A stretch of DNA of 64,000 bases, taken from positions 1,642,147 through 1,706,146 of the forward strand of contig NZ_CP083985.1 in assembly GCF_020172665.1 (NCBI RefSeq). Reading direction: 5' to 3'. The notes beneath the pieces were generated by a model, which saw nothing but the letters and a program-made list of their open reading frames with translations, did no database searches and had not been told where the DNA came from. Of this stretch, positions 46,143 through 54,346 are shown piece after piece. A program made the translations under genes and the position numbers. This DNA comes from [Mycobacterium] zoologicum (GTDB lineage Bacteria; Actinomycetota; Actinomycetes; Mycobacteriales; Mycobacteriaceae). Position 1 is the stretch's first letter. Each line of letters begins with the position of its first letter.

Positions 46143-47608
46143 GCCACCGTGTGGTAGTCGGAGAGCCGGAAGTTGCGCATCTGCCGAAGATACTGGGTCG
46201 CGAACCCCGGGTACATCGACGCATTGAAACCGTCTTCGGTCAGATACCAGCTGCGGCAGCCCGACATCCAGGTCGTCTTGCCCAGCCGCCGCTGAATCTG
46301 CGCGTTGTGGCGGCGCTGCACGTCGTCGCGCACGTCCAAGTAGCGCAGGCGCCGCCCGCGAATCTCCTCGACGGCGCGCACCACGTAGTCGACCTGGCCC
46401 TCCACGTACACCAGCAGTGAGTTGTGGCCCGGCCCGGAGTTGGGGCCGGTCATGAAGAACAGGTTCGGGTAGCCGTGTGCCTGAATGCTTTTGAAGGCCT
46501 GGCCGCCACCGCTCCAGTCCGCGGCCAATGACCTGCCGGCCAGTCCGGTGACCGGAAACGGTGGACCGGTCAGGTGCACGTCGTAGCCGGTGGCGAACAC
46601 GATGGCGTCGACGTGGTGTTCCACGCCGTCGCTGGTGCGGATGCCGGCCGGGCTGATGGTGGCGATCGGCCAGGAGATCAGCTTGCAGTTGTCGCGCTGC
46701 AGGGCGGGGTAGTAGTCGCTGGAGACCAGCATGCGCTTGCATCCGGGGGTGAAGTCCGGGGTGAGCTGACGGCGAAGCCACGGGTCCTTGACCGTGGCCC
46801 GCAGATGGGCCTTGCCCAACTGCGCCACCAGGCCGCTGAGCGGGGTGTTCCACACCAGCGCGGTGGCGCTGGCCTCATGACCCCAGAACAGTGCCTGGCG
46901 GGCAAGTTGTTGAGCCGCAGGGACTTTGGCGAACAGTTCTTGGACGCTCGCCGGCATCGCCACGTCCAGGCGGGGGATGACCCAACCCGGGGTGCGCTGG
47001 AAGACCTTGACGAAGCCGGCTTGTTCCACAAGTTCCGGGATGATCTGCACCGCACTGGCTCCGGTTCCGACGACGGCGACCCGCTTGCCGGTGAAGTCGT
47101 AGTCGGGATCCCATCGGGCGCTGTGGATCTTGTGACCGGTGTAGGTCTGTAGGCCGCGGATCGCCGGGAAGCTGGAGTCCGGCAGCGGGCCCGAGGCCAG
47201 CACCACCGTGCGGGCCCGAAACTTCCTGCGACCGGCCGACACGGTCCACGCGCCCGCGCTCTCGTCGAACACCAGCCCGGTGACCTCGGTGCCGAACCGG
47301 ATGCGCCGGCGCAGGTCGAACCGGTCGACCATGTCCTCGATGTGCGCACAGATCTCGCCGGCCGACGGATAGGCCCGTGACCAGCCGGGGTTGGCGACAA
47401 ACGAGAACGAGTAGAGCAGCGACGGAATATCGCATGCCGCACCGGGATAGCGGGTGTCGCGCCAGGTCCCCCCGACTCGGTCGCTGCGCTCCAGGATGGC
47501 GATCTCGTCGTCGCTGTCGATGCCGGCCTCGGCCAGTTTGATCGCCGCACCGATCCCGCTGAAGCCGGCGCCCACGATCAGGGTCTGATAGACGTGTGCG
47601 CGCGCCAT
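46139..47608 (-). CDS. Flavin monooxygenase, Baeyer-Villiger type
   Basis: A protein of 489 residues. FAD motif LIVGAGFSGIGAAIKLAEAG, NADP motif VAVVGTGASAVQIIPEL and a linker fingerprint YTGHKIHSARWDPD, close to FxGxxxHxxxW with Tyr for Phe. It probably inserts oxygen beside a ketone or oxidises S/N in a small molecule. Like EthA or MymA in mycobacteria it could activate thioamides, but that is speculation. It lies one base from the diiron gene, with SDR and MerR in the same operon. Confidence 0.88.
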   Translation of the reverse strand: MARAHVYQTLIVGAGFSGIGAAIKLAEAGIDSDDEIAILERSDRVGGTWRDTRYPGAACDIPSLLYSFSFVANPGWSRAYPSAGEICAHIEDMVDRFDLRRRIRFGTEVTGLVFDESAGAWTVSAGRRKFRARTVVLASGPLPDSSFPAIRGLQTYTGHKIHSARWDPDYDFTGKRVAVVGTGASAVQIIPELVEQAGFVKVFQRTPGWVIPRLDVAMPASVQELFAKVPAAQQLARQALFWGHEASATALVWNTPLSGLVAQLGKAHLRATVKDPWLRRQLTPDFTPGCKRMLVSSDYYPALQRDNCKLISWPIATISPAGIRTSDGVEHHVDAIVFATGYDVHLTGPPFPVTGLAGRSLAADWSGGGQAFKSIQAHGYPNLFFMTGPNSGPGHNSLLVYVEGQVDYVVRAVEEIRGRRLRYLDVRDDVQRRHNAQIQRRLGKTTWMSGCRSWYLTEDGFNASMYPGFATQYLRQMRNFRLSDYHTVA

Positions 47609-47609
47609 C

Positions 47610-48530
47610 TCAGGCCGCCGGCTCGTGGGTGAGCTCTTTGAACCAACTCGGGATGGGCTTGAGTAGTCGCTTGGGGTAGAAGCCCGACAGCCACACCGCG
47701 GGGTTGGCCAGCAGGTGATACGGGCTGTCCGGGTTGGCCATCCACTTTGAGTAGCGCTTGACCACCTGGTAGGCCGGCACCCGCCGGGTGCGTTCGCCGC
47801 GCTCGCCGAACTGCGTGAAACGCATCAGTGCCGCGTAGAGCCGCTGGGGATCCAGCCCCATGCCGATCACCTCGTTGCGGATCCGGTTGAGCAGTGGGAT
47901 CGAGATCAGCGCGCCGACGAGCAGTGACGGCGAGACGACGGTGCCGACGAACTCGATGGCCAGCCTGCGGGCATCGGCATGTCCGATCAGCTCCAGGACG
48001 TCGAAACCGACTACGATGTGCCGGGATTCGTCGTTGTTGATCTTCTCGAACACCTGGTGGCAGACCGGGTCGTCGACCTCGTCGAGCAGGAACTTGAGCA
48101 GCGCCCCGTCGAGTGCGACTTCCAGCATCGGGATGACCGTGCCGAGCACCGACAGCGGCAGGTCGTCGGCGTAGTCATCGAGCCACTGCATCGCCAACCG
48201 GATGTTGACGTTGGGTTCGGGTATTTCGCCGTCTTCGAGCATGCCCCAGCGCTTCATCAGCGCCAGCTCGGCGTTGGCGTGGCGTTGCTCCTCGGCGTGG
48301 AAGTACCGGTAGATCTCGGCCAGCGTCGCGGTGGGGGCCTTGCGGGCCATCGCCGCGAAGCCGCGGGCGCCGATGTTCTCGATCCAGCACAGGTCGGCCA
48401 TGAATTTTTTGAGGTTGGGCACCATCTCAGGACGGATCAGTTCGGCTCCCGGTGCATCCCAGTCGAATTCGGCCAGCGCCCATTGCCGATTCTTGATCTT
48501 GGCGAGCATGACGTCCATGTCGAGAGCCAT
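47610..48530 (-). CDS. Ferritin-like diiron protein, probable oxygenase
   Basis: A protein of 306 residues. Helical, with carboxylate/His motifs WIENIGARGF, HAEEQRHANAEL and NNDESRHIVVGF spaced as in ferritin-like diiron oxidases. The N-terminal DVMLAKIKNRQWALAEFDWD is typical of a family in mycobacteria found beside monooxygenases. GGAG is 6 nt before ATG 48530. Together with the SDR and Baeyer-Villiger genes it suggests oxidative breakdown or modification of a lipid or alicyclic compound. Substrate unknown. Confidence 0.78.
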   Translation of the reverse strand: MALDMDVMLAKIKNRQWALAEFDWDAPGAELIRPEMVPNLKKFMADLCWIENIGARGFAAMARKAPTATLAEIYRYFHAEEQRHANAELALMKRWGMLEDGEIPEPNVNIRLAMQWLDDYADDLPLSVLGTVIPMLEVALDGALLKFLLDEVDDPVCHQVFEKINNDESRHIVVGFDVLELIGHADARRLAIEFVGTVVSPSLLVGALISIPLLNRIRNEVIGMGLDPQRLYAALMRFTQFGERGERTRRVPAYQVVKRYSKWMANPDSPYHLLANPAVWLSGFYPKRLLKPIPSWFKELTHEPAA

Positions 48531-48541
48531 CGTGATCTCCT

Positions 48542-49399
48542 CTAGTCGGACCTGCCTGGCAATGCCGCACCGGCACGGAATGCCAGCCCGATGGTTCGAG
48601 TGAATGTCTCCGGGGCGAAACGTTTGATGTTCCAACCGATCTTGGCGTCCAGCTGGGGCATGCAGTACAGGCCGCCGCGGTCGTGGGTGTCCAGGCAGTC
48701 GCGGGCAACGCGTTGTGCGGAGAGCCCGGTCCAGCGCATCAGGAGGTTCGCCGCCTCGCTGGACTGGGCGGTGATCCGGCCGGCTTCGACGATGTTGGTC
48801 TTGACGAACGTCGGGCACAGCACCGTCACAACGATTCCGGTACCGGACAATTCGGCCGCCAGGGTCTCCGACAGTGAGAGCACCCCGGCCTTGCTGACGT
48901 TGTAGGCCGCCATCTCCGGGGCGGCGCCGAACGACGCGGCCGAGGCGACGTTGATGATGCCGCGGGGCTGGCCCGACCGTGCTTCCCGCAGGATCGGAGT
49001 GAACACGTGACAGCCATGGATCGGGCCCCACAGGTTGATGCCCAGCGTCCAGTTCCAGTCGTCGAGTGTCATCTCGCCGATCGGCTGGCCGCCGGCGGCG
49101 ACGCCGGCGTTGTTGATCACCAGGGTGGGCGGTTGGCCGAACCAGGACTGTGCGGCCTCAGCCAGTGCGGTGACGTCGTCGCGCTGGGAGACGTCGCAGC
49201 GCACGGCGGTGGCGCGCCCGCCCGCGCCTGCGATGGTGTCGACGGTGCGCCGGGCGGCGTCGTCGTCGATGTCGCTGCAGACCACGGCGCTGCCGCGGCG
49301 GGCGAGTTCGACCGCGAACGCGGCTCCGATACCACTGCCGGCGCCGGTCACCACCGCGCAGGCGTTGTGGCTGCGTTTCGGCGATCGCTCGAACATCAT
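48542..49399 (-). CDS. Short-chain dehydrogenase/reductase
   Basis: A protein of 285 residues with cofactor motif VVTGAGSGIGAAFAVEL (TGxxxGIG), NNAG at about 97, and the catalytic Ser and YxxxK (ASAASFGAAPEMAAYNVSKAG). An acidic residue after beta-2 (CSDIDDDA) favours NAD(H). It is the first gene of the SDR-diiron-BVMO-MerR operon and would make the ketone for the monooxygenase. ATG 49399 is 7 nt from the proposed -10, so leaderless; the adjacent ATG 49396 is an alternative. Confidence 0.9.
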   Translation of the reverse strand: MMFERSPKRSHNACAVVTGAGSGIGAAFAVELARRGSAVVCSDIDDDAARRTVDTIAGAGGRATAVRCDVSQRDDVTALAEAAQSWFGQPPTLVINNAGVAAGGQPIGEMTLDDWNWTLGINLWGPIHGCHVFTPILREARSGQPRGIINVASAASFGAAPEMAAYNVSKAGVLSLSETLAAELSGTGIVVTVLCPTFVKTNIVEAGRITAQSSEAANLLMRWTGLSAQRVARDCLDTHDRGGLYCMPQLDAKIGWNIKRFAPETFTRTIGLAFRAGAALPGRSD

Positions 49400-49400
49400 G

Positions 49401-49435
49401 TGACTGAGCTAACAGTCAATGGTGCCATTAGTCAA
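49401..49435 (-). promoter_or_regulatory. Promoter and operator-like dyads of the SDR-BVMO operon
   Basis: On the minus strand, -35 TTGACT, a 17-bp spacer and -10 TTAGCT end 7 nt before ATG 49399. The spacer holds AATGG-CA-CCATT, a dyad where MerR proteins bind. A second perfect inverted repeat, TGACTG-AGCTAA-CAGTCA (49401-49418), is centred on the -10. AGTCAATGG is also directly repeated at 49414 and 49430. Confidence 0.55.
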
Positions 49436-49445
49436 TGGCAATGTT

Positions 49446-49485
49446 TAGAGCCGGGCTCGGGCCGTTGGGCCCGAACCCGGCTCTA
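49446..49485. terminator. Terminator downstream of the exported-protein gene
   Basis: TAGAGCCGGG-C-TCGGGCC, loop GTT, GGGCCCGA-A-CCCGGCTCTA: a 17-bp stem with one opposed mismatch. It lies 28 bp after the minus-strand stop at 49514 and separates that gene from the SDR promoter. Confidence 0.7.
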
Positions 49486-49513
49486 GGTCCTGCGCGACCG
49501 CGCGGGGTTACCG

Positions 49514-50455
49514 CTAGGCGAAGATGCCGTCGAGCCAGCTCAGGTCGAACAGGTTCGCGTCCGCCATGGCCGAAGTGTCGATGTCGGTGTCGACCACCGG
49601 CAGCTCCTTGGTCAACGCGTCGGCGATCAAGTTGGGGAACACGTCGAAGAAGTAGTTGAAACTACCCGTCGGCGAGATCAGGCCGATGAACGCGGCGTGG
49701 GGGTCGGTGGAGGTGGAGCCGTCCGGGACGTCCCACGGAACGTAGCCGTTGAGCAGCGCGTCGAACGGGTCCTGCGCAACGTGGTCAGCGCTGGTGTTGA
49801 ACTGGTCGGCCAGCGCGAACTGGAAGCCGGCCAGCGGCTCGATGAAGTACCGCGAGGCGCCCTTCCAGAAGCTGAAGTCGCTGAACACGTCCTGCACGTT
49901 TGCCCATACTTGAGTCAGTTCGGCGTTCATGCTGAGGATGCCGGGAATCTCTTCGGTGCCGCCGCGCGGGGTGTGGTTGAACAGCGGCTGGAAGATGTTC
50001 TGGATGTTGAACAACATGTCGTTGTTCAACAGGTTGTAGGCGTTGCTGGTGTCACCGGCTTTGAGGTAGTCCATCATCAGCGGAAGGATGGTCTCGAGAC
50101 CCTTCGAGCCGCCCAGGCCCGACCAGATGCCCTCGACGCCGGCCAACGACTGCTCGATGCTGTCTTGGGCGACCGTGCTGTAGTAGCTGGACAGTTCGCC
50201 GATGGCCGTGACGATCGGGTTGGGGCCCGAGAGCAAGTCCATCACGCCCGCAAGATTGTCCGAGGTCGTGTTGACGAGCTGCACGGCAGCGTGGTGTGCC
50301 TCCGCCGAGGTCATCGGTGCGACCGGGCTCACGGCGATCACACCTGCGCCGGCCAGGGCGACGCCGGCGGCCAGCACCAGGTTGGCGCGGTTGGTCTGCA
50401 CAAGGTTCGATGGGGTGCCACGGTCAGTGGTGCGAGCCGCGAGGGCGAGCTGCAT
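49514..50455 (-). CDS. Exported protein of unknown function, divergent from mbtL
   Basis: A protein of 313 residues. An N-terminal basic region then a hydrophobic signal (LVLAAGVALAGAGVIAVSPV) and a mature part rich in Asn, Leu and aromatic residues (LLSGPNPIVTAIGELSSYYS, FSFWKGASRYFIEPLAGFQF, GSFNYFFDVFPNLIADAL). Similar N-termini occur in mycobacterial exported and PE/PPE-associated proteins of unknown role. AAGGAG lies 5 nt before the ATG, with a 7-bp hairpin just upstream. Two iron boxes lie between it and mbtL, so iron repression is likely. I cannot assign a function. Confidence 0.8.
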   Translation of the reverse strand: MQLALAARTTDRGTPSNLVQTNRANLVLAAGVALAGAGVIAVSPVAPMTSAEAHHAAVQLVNTTSDNLAGVMDLLSGPNPIVTAIGELSSYYSTVAQDSIEQSLAGVEGIWSGLGGSKGLETILPLMMDYLKAGDTSNAYNLLNNDMLFNIQNIFQPLFNHTPRGGTEEIPGILSMNAELTQVWANVQDVFSDFSFWKGASRYFIEPLAGFQFALADQFNTSADHVAQDPFDALLNGYVPWDVPDGSTSTDPHAAFIGLISPTGSFNYFFDVFPNLIADALTKELPVVDTDIDTSAMADANLFDLSWLDGIFA

Positions 50456-50472
50456 TGCTTCTCCTTATGGTG

Positions 50473-50491
50473 GCCTCATCTGACATGAGGC
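50473..50491 (-). other. Hairpin in the 5' leader of the exported-protein gene
   Basis: GCCTCAT, a 5-nt loop and ATGAGGC form a perfect 7-bp stem 10 nt upstream of the ribosome site. It might stabilise the mRNA or modulate initiation. The arms also contain ATG, but the frame there is not productive. Confidence 0.4.
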
Positions 50492-50538
50492 TGATTTTGT
50501 GTTTGAACGCGGGCCCACCTTAACCAGACCGTTCGTCC

Positions 50539-50557
50539 CTAGGCAAGCCTTACCTAA
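50539..50557 (-). promoter_or_regulatory. IdeR iron box 1 in the mbtL divergent region
   Basis: On the minus strand TTAGGTAAGGCTTGCCTAG matches 15 of 19 consensus bases. It lies 84 nt upstream of the exported-protein start and is the nearer box for that gene. Confidence 0.85.
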
Positions 50558-50580
50558 CCGTGTGTCGCGGATCACGAAAG

Positions 50581-50599
50581 TAGGGCAAGGCTAACCTTA
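50581..50599 (+). promoter_or_regulatory. IdeR iron box 2 in the mbtL divergent region
   Basis: TAGGGCAAGGCTAACCTTA matches 14 of 19 consensus bases, with a perfect AGGCTAACCT core. It covers the expected -35 region of mbtL. Confidence 0.82.
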
Positions 50600-50614
50600 C
50601 TTTCGGGTGTCGTG

Positions 50615-50620
50615 TAGCGT
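50615..50620 (+). promoter_or_regulatory. Probable -10 of mbtL
   Basis: TAGCGT fits TANNNT and lies 8 nt before the mbtL ATG with no Shine-Dalgarno, so a leaderless transcript starting at mbtL is expected. Confidence 0.5.
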
Positions 50621-50628
50621 CACCCAGC

Positions 50629-50889
50629 ATGAGTTCGTCGCCCTCTGACGCCGTTGGTGCCGCCCTGCGAGAGATCCTGCGAGACGACCTGAACGTGGAC
50701 CTCAGTCGACTGACCGCGGAGTCGCGACTGGTCGATGACGTCGGCCTGGACTCGGTGGCGTTTGCCATCGGCATGGTCGCCATCGAAGACCGGCTCGGTG
50801 TCGCGCTGTCCGAGGAAGACCTGCTGACCTGTGACACCGTCGGCGATCTCGAGGCCGCCATTCGGGCGAAAGCCCCCGCCGACGCGTGA
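50629..50889 (+). CDS. mbtL: Acyl carrier protein for the mycobactin lipid chain
   Basis: A protein of 86 residues. The phosphopantetheine site is [13 protein letters not shown] (Ser42). It carries the fatty acyl chain loaded by MbtM and desaturated by MbtN before MbtK transfers it to the siderophore lysine. It is leaderless under iron box 2. The stop overlaps the mbtM GTG (GTGA). As in M. tuberculosis Rv1344-1346, it opens mbtL-mbtM-mbtN. Confidence 0.93.
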   Translation: MSSSPSDAVGAALREILRDDLNVDLSRLTAESRLVDDVGLDSVAFAIGMVAIEDRLGVALSEEDLLTCDTVGDLEAAIRAKAPADA

Positions 50890-52469
50890 GCGTGCTGGCT
50901 GGCGCCCTGACCCGGGCAATGACCGGTTCGGAGCAGGATCTGGTGATCTTCGACCAGGTCAGTGGGACCTGGCAGCGAAACCCGTGGGCGCAGGTGCACT
51001 CCCGCGCGCAGAGCGTGGCGGCCAGGGTGCTCGAAGCGGACCAAACCGGTGCGGTCGGCCTCGTGGGGGATCCGACCGTCGAGATGGTGGCAGCCATTCA
51101 GGGGGCCTGGCTGGCTGGGCGTCCGGTCTCGATCCTGCCCGGTCCGGTGCGCGGCGCCGACCCCCAGCAGTGGGCTCAGGTAACGCTGAACCGGTTCGTC
51201 GGCATCGGGGTCGACACGGTCTTTAGCCACACCGGCTCGCTGCAACTGCTCAGTGAGACCGATTCCGAAGTCGCGGTGCACGACGTCGCCACTGTCGCGA
51301 CCGAGCGGTCGGCCGCCTTCACGCCGGTAGCCGCCGCACCGGGTGCACCGGCGGTGCTGCAGGGCACGGCCGGATCGACCGGAACGCCCCGCACCGCGCA
51401 GCTCTCTCCGGCCGCGGTGCTGGCCAACATCAGCGGGCTGCTGGCCCACGTAGAACTGGATGCGTCCGAAGACGTCGGCTGCACCTGGCTGCCGCTGTAC
51501 CACGACATGGGACTCACCTTCTTCCTCAGCGGCGCGCTGTCCGGTGTGCCGTTGTGGCTGGCGCCCACCGCGGCCTTCGCCGCCTCGCCGTTTCGGTGGC
51601 TGAGCTGGCTGCACGACAGTGCCGCCACCATGACGGCCGCGCCCAACTTCGCCTACGGCGTGATCGGCAAGTACGCCCGCCGGGTCCCCGAGGTAGACCT
51701 GGGTGCGTTGCGCGTCGCGATCAACGGCGGCGAACCGGTCGACTGCGAGGGGCTGGAACTGTTCGCCGAGGAGCTGGCGAAGTTCGGCCTGGACCCCGGC
51801 GCACTCACCCCGTCCTACGGCCTGGCCGAGGCCACCTGCGCGGTGACCGCACCCCGGCCGGGCACCGGCCTGAACTACGACGAAGTCACGTCTGCCGCGA
51901 GCGATGGCACGCGGGTGACCCGCCGGCACGCCGTGCTCGGCGAGCCGATCCCCGGGATGGCGGTCCGGATCGGGTCGGCCACGCACGGTAGCGAGGAGCT
52001 GTCCGGACGCGAGGTCGGCGAGATCGAGATCCGCGGAACCTCGATGATGTCGGGCTACCTCGGCGAGCCGGCGCTGGATGCCGACGGATGGTTTCCCACC
52101 GGGGACCTCGGCTACTTCACCGACGCCGGCCTGGTGGTCTGCGGCCGGGCCAAGGAGATCATCACGATCGCCGGACGCAATGTCTTCCCCACCGAGATCG
52201 AGCGGGTCGCCGCCGAGGTGCGCGGTGTGCGCGACGGCGCCGTGGTGGCGGTGGGGGCCGAAGGCGCTCGCCCGGGATTGGTGGTGGCAGCGGAGTTTCG
52301 CGGCCGCGACGAGGCCGGCGCTCGCGCCGAACTGATCTCCCGGGTGGCCTCGCAGTGCGGGGTCGTCCCCTCGGACGTGGTTTTCCTGACGCCGGGGTCG
52401 CTGCCCCGGACATCGTCGGGGAAGCTGCGTCGGCTGGAAGTCAAGCGCAACCTGGAGGTTATGAAGTGA
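50886..52469 (+). CDS. mbtM: Fatty acyl-AMP ligase that loads MbtL
   Basis: A protein of 527 residues of the ANL superfamily. It has the P-loop-like [17 protein letters not shown], the Tyr/His region [11 protein letters not shown] (the FAAL marker motif PLYHDMG), and the C-terminal [20 protein letters not shown] with [15 protein letters not shown] holding the catalytic Lys. FAALs transfer acyl-AMP to a carrier protein, not CoA. Co-translated with mbtL and mbtN (4-bp overlaps at both ends). Confidence 0.93.
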   Translation: MSVLAGALTRAMTGSEQDLVIFDQVSGTWQRNPWAQVHSRAQSVAARVLEADQTGAVGLVGDPTVEMVAAIQGAWLAGRPVSILPGPVRGADPQQWAQVTLNRFVGIGVDTVFSHTGSLQLLSETDSEVAVHDVATVATERSAAFTPVAAAPGAPAVLQGTAGSTGTPRTAQLSPAAVLANISGLLAHVELDASEDVGCTWLPLYHDMGLTFFLSGALSGVPLWLAPTAAFAASPFRWLSWLHDSAATMTAAPNFAYGVIGKYARRVPEVDLGALRVAINGGEPVDCEGLELFAEELAKFGLDPGALTPSYGLAEATCAVTAPRPGTGLNYDEVTSAASDGTRVTRRHAVLGEPIPGMAVRIGSATHGSEELSGREVGEIEIRGTSMMSGYLGEPALDADGWFPTGDLGYFTDAGLVVCGRAKEIITIAGRNVFPTEIERVAAEVRGVRDGAVVAVGAEGARPGLVVAAEFRGRDEAGARAELISRVASQCGVVPSDVVFLTPGSLPRTSSGKLRRLEVKRNLEVMK

Positions 52470-53629
52470 CCGGGGCGGATATCGACGCATATCGTGGCCT
52501 GCTCGGTGAGGCCTTCGGCCAGCAGGTCGTGGACTGGACCGCCGAAGCCGAAGAAAGTGGGCGCTTCCCGCGCAAGCTGATCGAACACCTTGGCGCCGCA
52601 GGGGTTTTCACGAGCAAGTGGGCGAATGCAGCGCCCACCGATGTGGCCAAGTTGCTGGAGTTGGCTTACGCACTGGGGCGGCTCGGTTCGGCGGGCATCG
52701 GAGTCGGTGTGAGCCTGCAGGATTCGTCGATCTCGATTCTGCACCGCTTCGGCCGCTCCGACTATCTGAAGGACATCTGCCAGCGGGCCATCCGTGGCGA
52801 GGCGGTGCTGTGCATCGGAGCCTCGGAGGAGTCCGGGGGCTCGGACCTGCAGCGCGTGCAGACCGAGGCGCGTTCGGTGCGCGACGGCTTCGAGGTGCGC
52901 GGCCGCAAGAAGTTCGTCTCGCTATCGCCCATCTCCGACCACATCCTGGTGCTGGCCCGCAGCACCGACCACGACGAGAACAGCCGGCACGGCAACGTGC
53001 TGATGATCGCGGTGCCCACCGACCAGGTTCAGGTGCACGAGCCGTTCAGCAAGGTCGGTGCGGGCCCGCTGGACACCGCCCCGGTCGACATCGACACCTG
53101 GGTCCCCGCCGACGCCCTGATCGCCCGCCCGGGCACCGGGCTGGCCGCCATCTCCTGGGGGCTGGCGCACGAGCGGATGTCGATCGCCGGGCAGGTCGCG
53201 TCGTCGAGTCAGAAGGTCATCGGCATCACCCACGCCCGGATGATGCACCGCCAGCAGTTCGGCGTTACGTTGTTCGAGCATCAGGCGCTGCGGCTGCGAC
53301 TGGCCGACCTGCAGGCCCGCGTCGACCTTCTTCGCCACGGACTCAACGGATTTGCCGCTGGGGGACGACTGGATCTGCGGACCTCCGCGGCCATGAAGGT
53401 CACCGCCGCGCGCCTCGGTGAAGAGGTGATCGCCGAATGCATGCACATCTTCGGCGGCGCCGGCTACCTCGTCGACGAGACACCGCTGGGGCGGTGGTGG
53501 CGCGACATGAAGCTGGCCCGCACCGGCGGCGGCACCGACGAGGTGCTCTGGGAACTGGTGGCCGCCGGCATGCGCCCCGACTACGACGGCTACGACGAAC
53601 TGTTCGACAGCGGGTCGTCGTCGGGGTAG
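52466..53629 (+). CDS. mbtN: Acyl-ACP dehydrogenase of mycobactin lipid synthesis
   Basis: A FAD protein of 387 residues of the acyl-CoA dehydrogenase fold. It has the FAD/substrate block [38 protein letters not shown] and C-terminal [19 protein letters not shown]. In M. tuberculosis MbtN (FadE14) puts the alpha-beta double bond in the chain on MbtL. The GTG start overlaps the mbtM stop. Its last 40 bp overlap the 3' end of the convergent mbtK, an antisense overlap within coding sequence. Confidence 0.92.
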   Translation: MTGADIDAYRGLLGEAFGQQVVDWTAEAEESGRFPRKLIEHLGAAGVFTSKWANAAPTDVAKLLELAYALGRLGSAGIGVGVSLQDSSISILHRFGRSDYLKDICQRAIRGEAVLCIGASEESGGSDLQRVQTEARSVRDGFEVRGRKKFVSLSPISDHILVLARSTDHDENSRHGNVLMIAVPTDQVQVHEPFSKVGAGPLDTAPVDIDTWVPADALIARPGTGLAAISWGLAHERMSIAGQVASSSQKVIGITHARMMHRQQFGVTLFEHQALRLRLADLQARVDLLRHGLNGFAAGGRLDLRTSAAMKVTAARLGEEVIAECMHIFGGAGYLVDETPLGRWWRDMKLARTGGGTDEVLWELVAAGMRPDYDGYDELFDSGSSSG

Positions 53630-54219
53630 CGCAGCACCGCATACAGCGCCATCTTGCGATACCCCATGTCGTGTTCGCCGAGGAAGGTGCCGCCGACGAA
53701 TTCGGCCAGCCGGCGCATCGCCGTGTTGCGGTACTCGGGTTCGAACATCATCCGCCGGCACTGCGATTCGGCCTCGAAGACGTATTTGATGATGCGCGGC
53801 AACAGAATCGCCGCGAAGCCGCGATTGACCACCGTGGTGTCGGCGATGGCGGCGTGGATGCCCAGGTCGTAGGGGTCGGCCTCGTAGTACTTGGCGATGG
53901 AATCCTTTGCGGCCCGGTAGATCTCGATGTAGCCCCCGTCTACTCCGTTGCGGCTGACGATCAACGGCCGCGAGTAGGTGCCGGCCAGCTGGGCGCTGAG
54001 ATAGGTGTGCCAGCGCTCGGGTGTCCAGGCGGATTCCCAGGTCTGGGCCAGATGCGGCCGGTTCATCCACTCCGACACCATCTCCGCATCGGCGTCCGCG
54101 TCGGCCACCCGGATCACATAGGGGTCGGCCAGAACCGGGATCGGGGGTGCCGGCACACCGCGGACCTCGTCGGAGATGTCCGTCAGCTCGCGGTGCAGGG
54201 TGAACGGGGTGTCAGTCAT
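53590..54219 (-). CDS. mbtK: Mycobactin lysine N-acyltransferase
   Basis: A GNAT-fold enzyme of 209 residues that attaches the acyl chain to the N6-hydroxylysine nitrogen. It has [20 protein letters not shown] with His122, aligning with the catalytic His (H130 in M. tuberculosis, from memory), and [20 protein letters not shown]. There, Glu160 takes the place of the second catalytic Asp (D168). Start ATG 54219; a TAGGCT -10 lies 11 nt upstream and an iron box 41 nt upstream. It is transcribed away from irtA. Same gene order as Rv1346-Rv1348. Confidence 0.93.
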   Translation of the reverse strand: MTDTPFTLHRELTDISDEVRGVPAPPIPVLADPYVIRVADADADAEMVSEWMNRPHLAQTWESAWTPERWHTYLSAQLAGTYSRPLIVSRNGVDGGYIEIYRAAKDSIAKYYEADPYDLGIHAAIADTTVVNRGFAAILLPRIIKYVFEAESQCRRMMFEPEYRNTAMRRLAEFVGGTFLGEHDMGYRKMALYAVLRYPDDDPLSNSSS

Positions 54220-54259
54220 AACGAGCGCAGAGCCTACCTCGGGCGGCTGTCCGGCTAAG

Positions 54260-54278
54260 TGAGGCTAGGGTAACCTAG
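54260..54278. promoter_or_regulatory. IdeR iron box between mbtK and irtA
   Basis: TGAGGCTAGGGTAACCTAG matches the consensus at 15 of 19 bases, with a symmetric CTAGGGTAACCTAG core. It sits between two divergent iron-acquisition genes and can control both: 41 nt from mbtK and 69 nt from irtA. Confidence 0.83.
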
Positions 54279-54346
54279 GTTCGGCTTGCCGGCGCGGGCG
54301 CCGGGTCCGGCCCCGCGACTGGGCAACCGTTGGCGAAAGGACCGTG

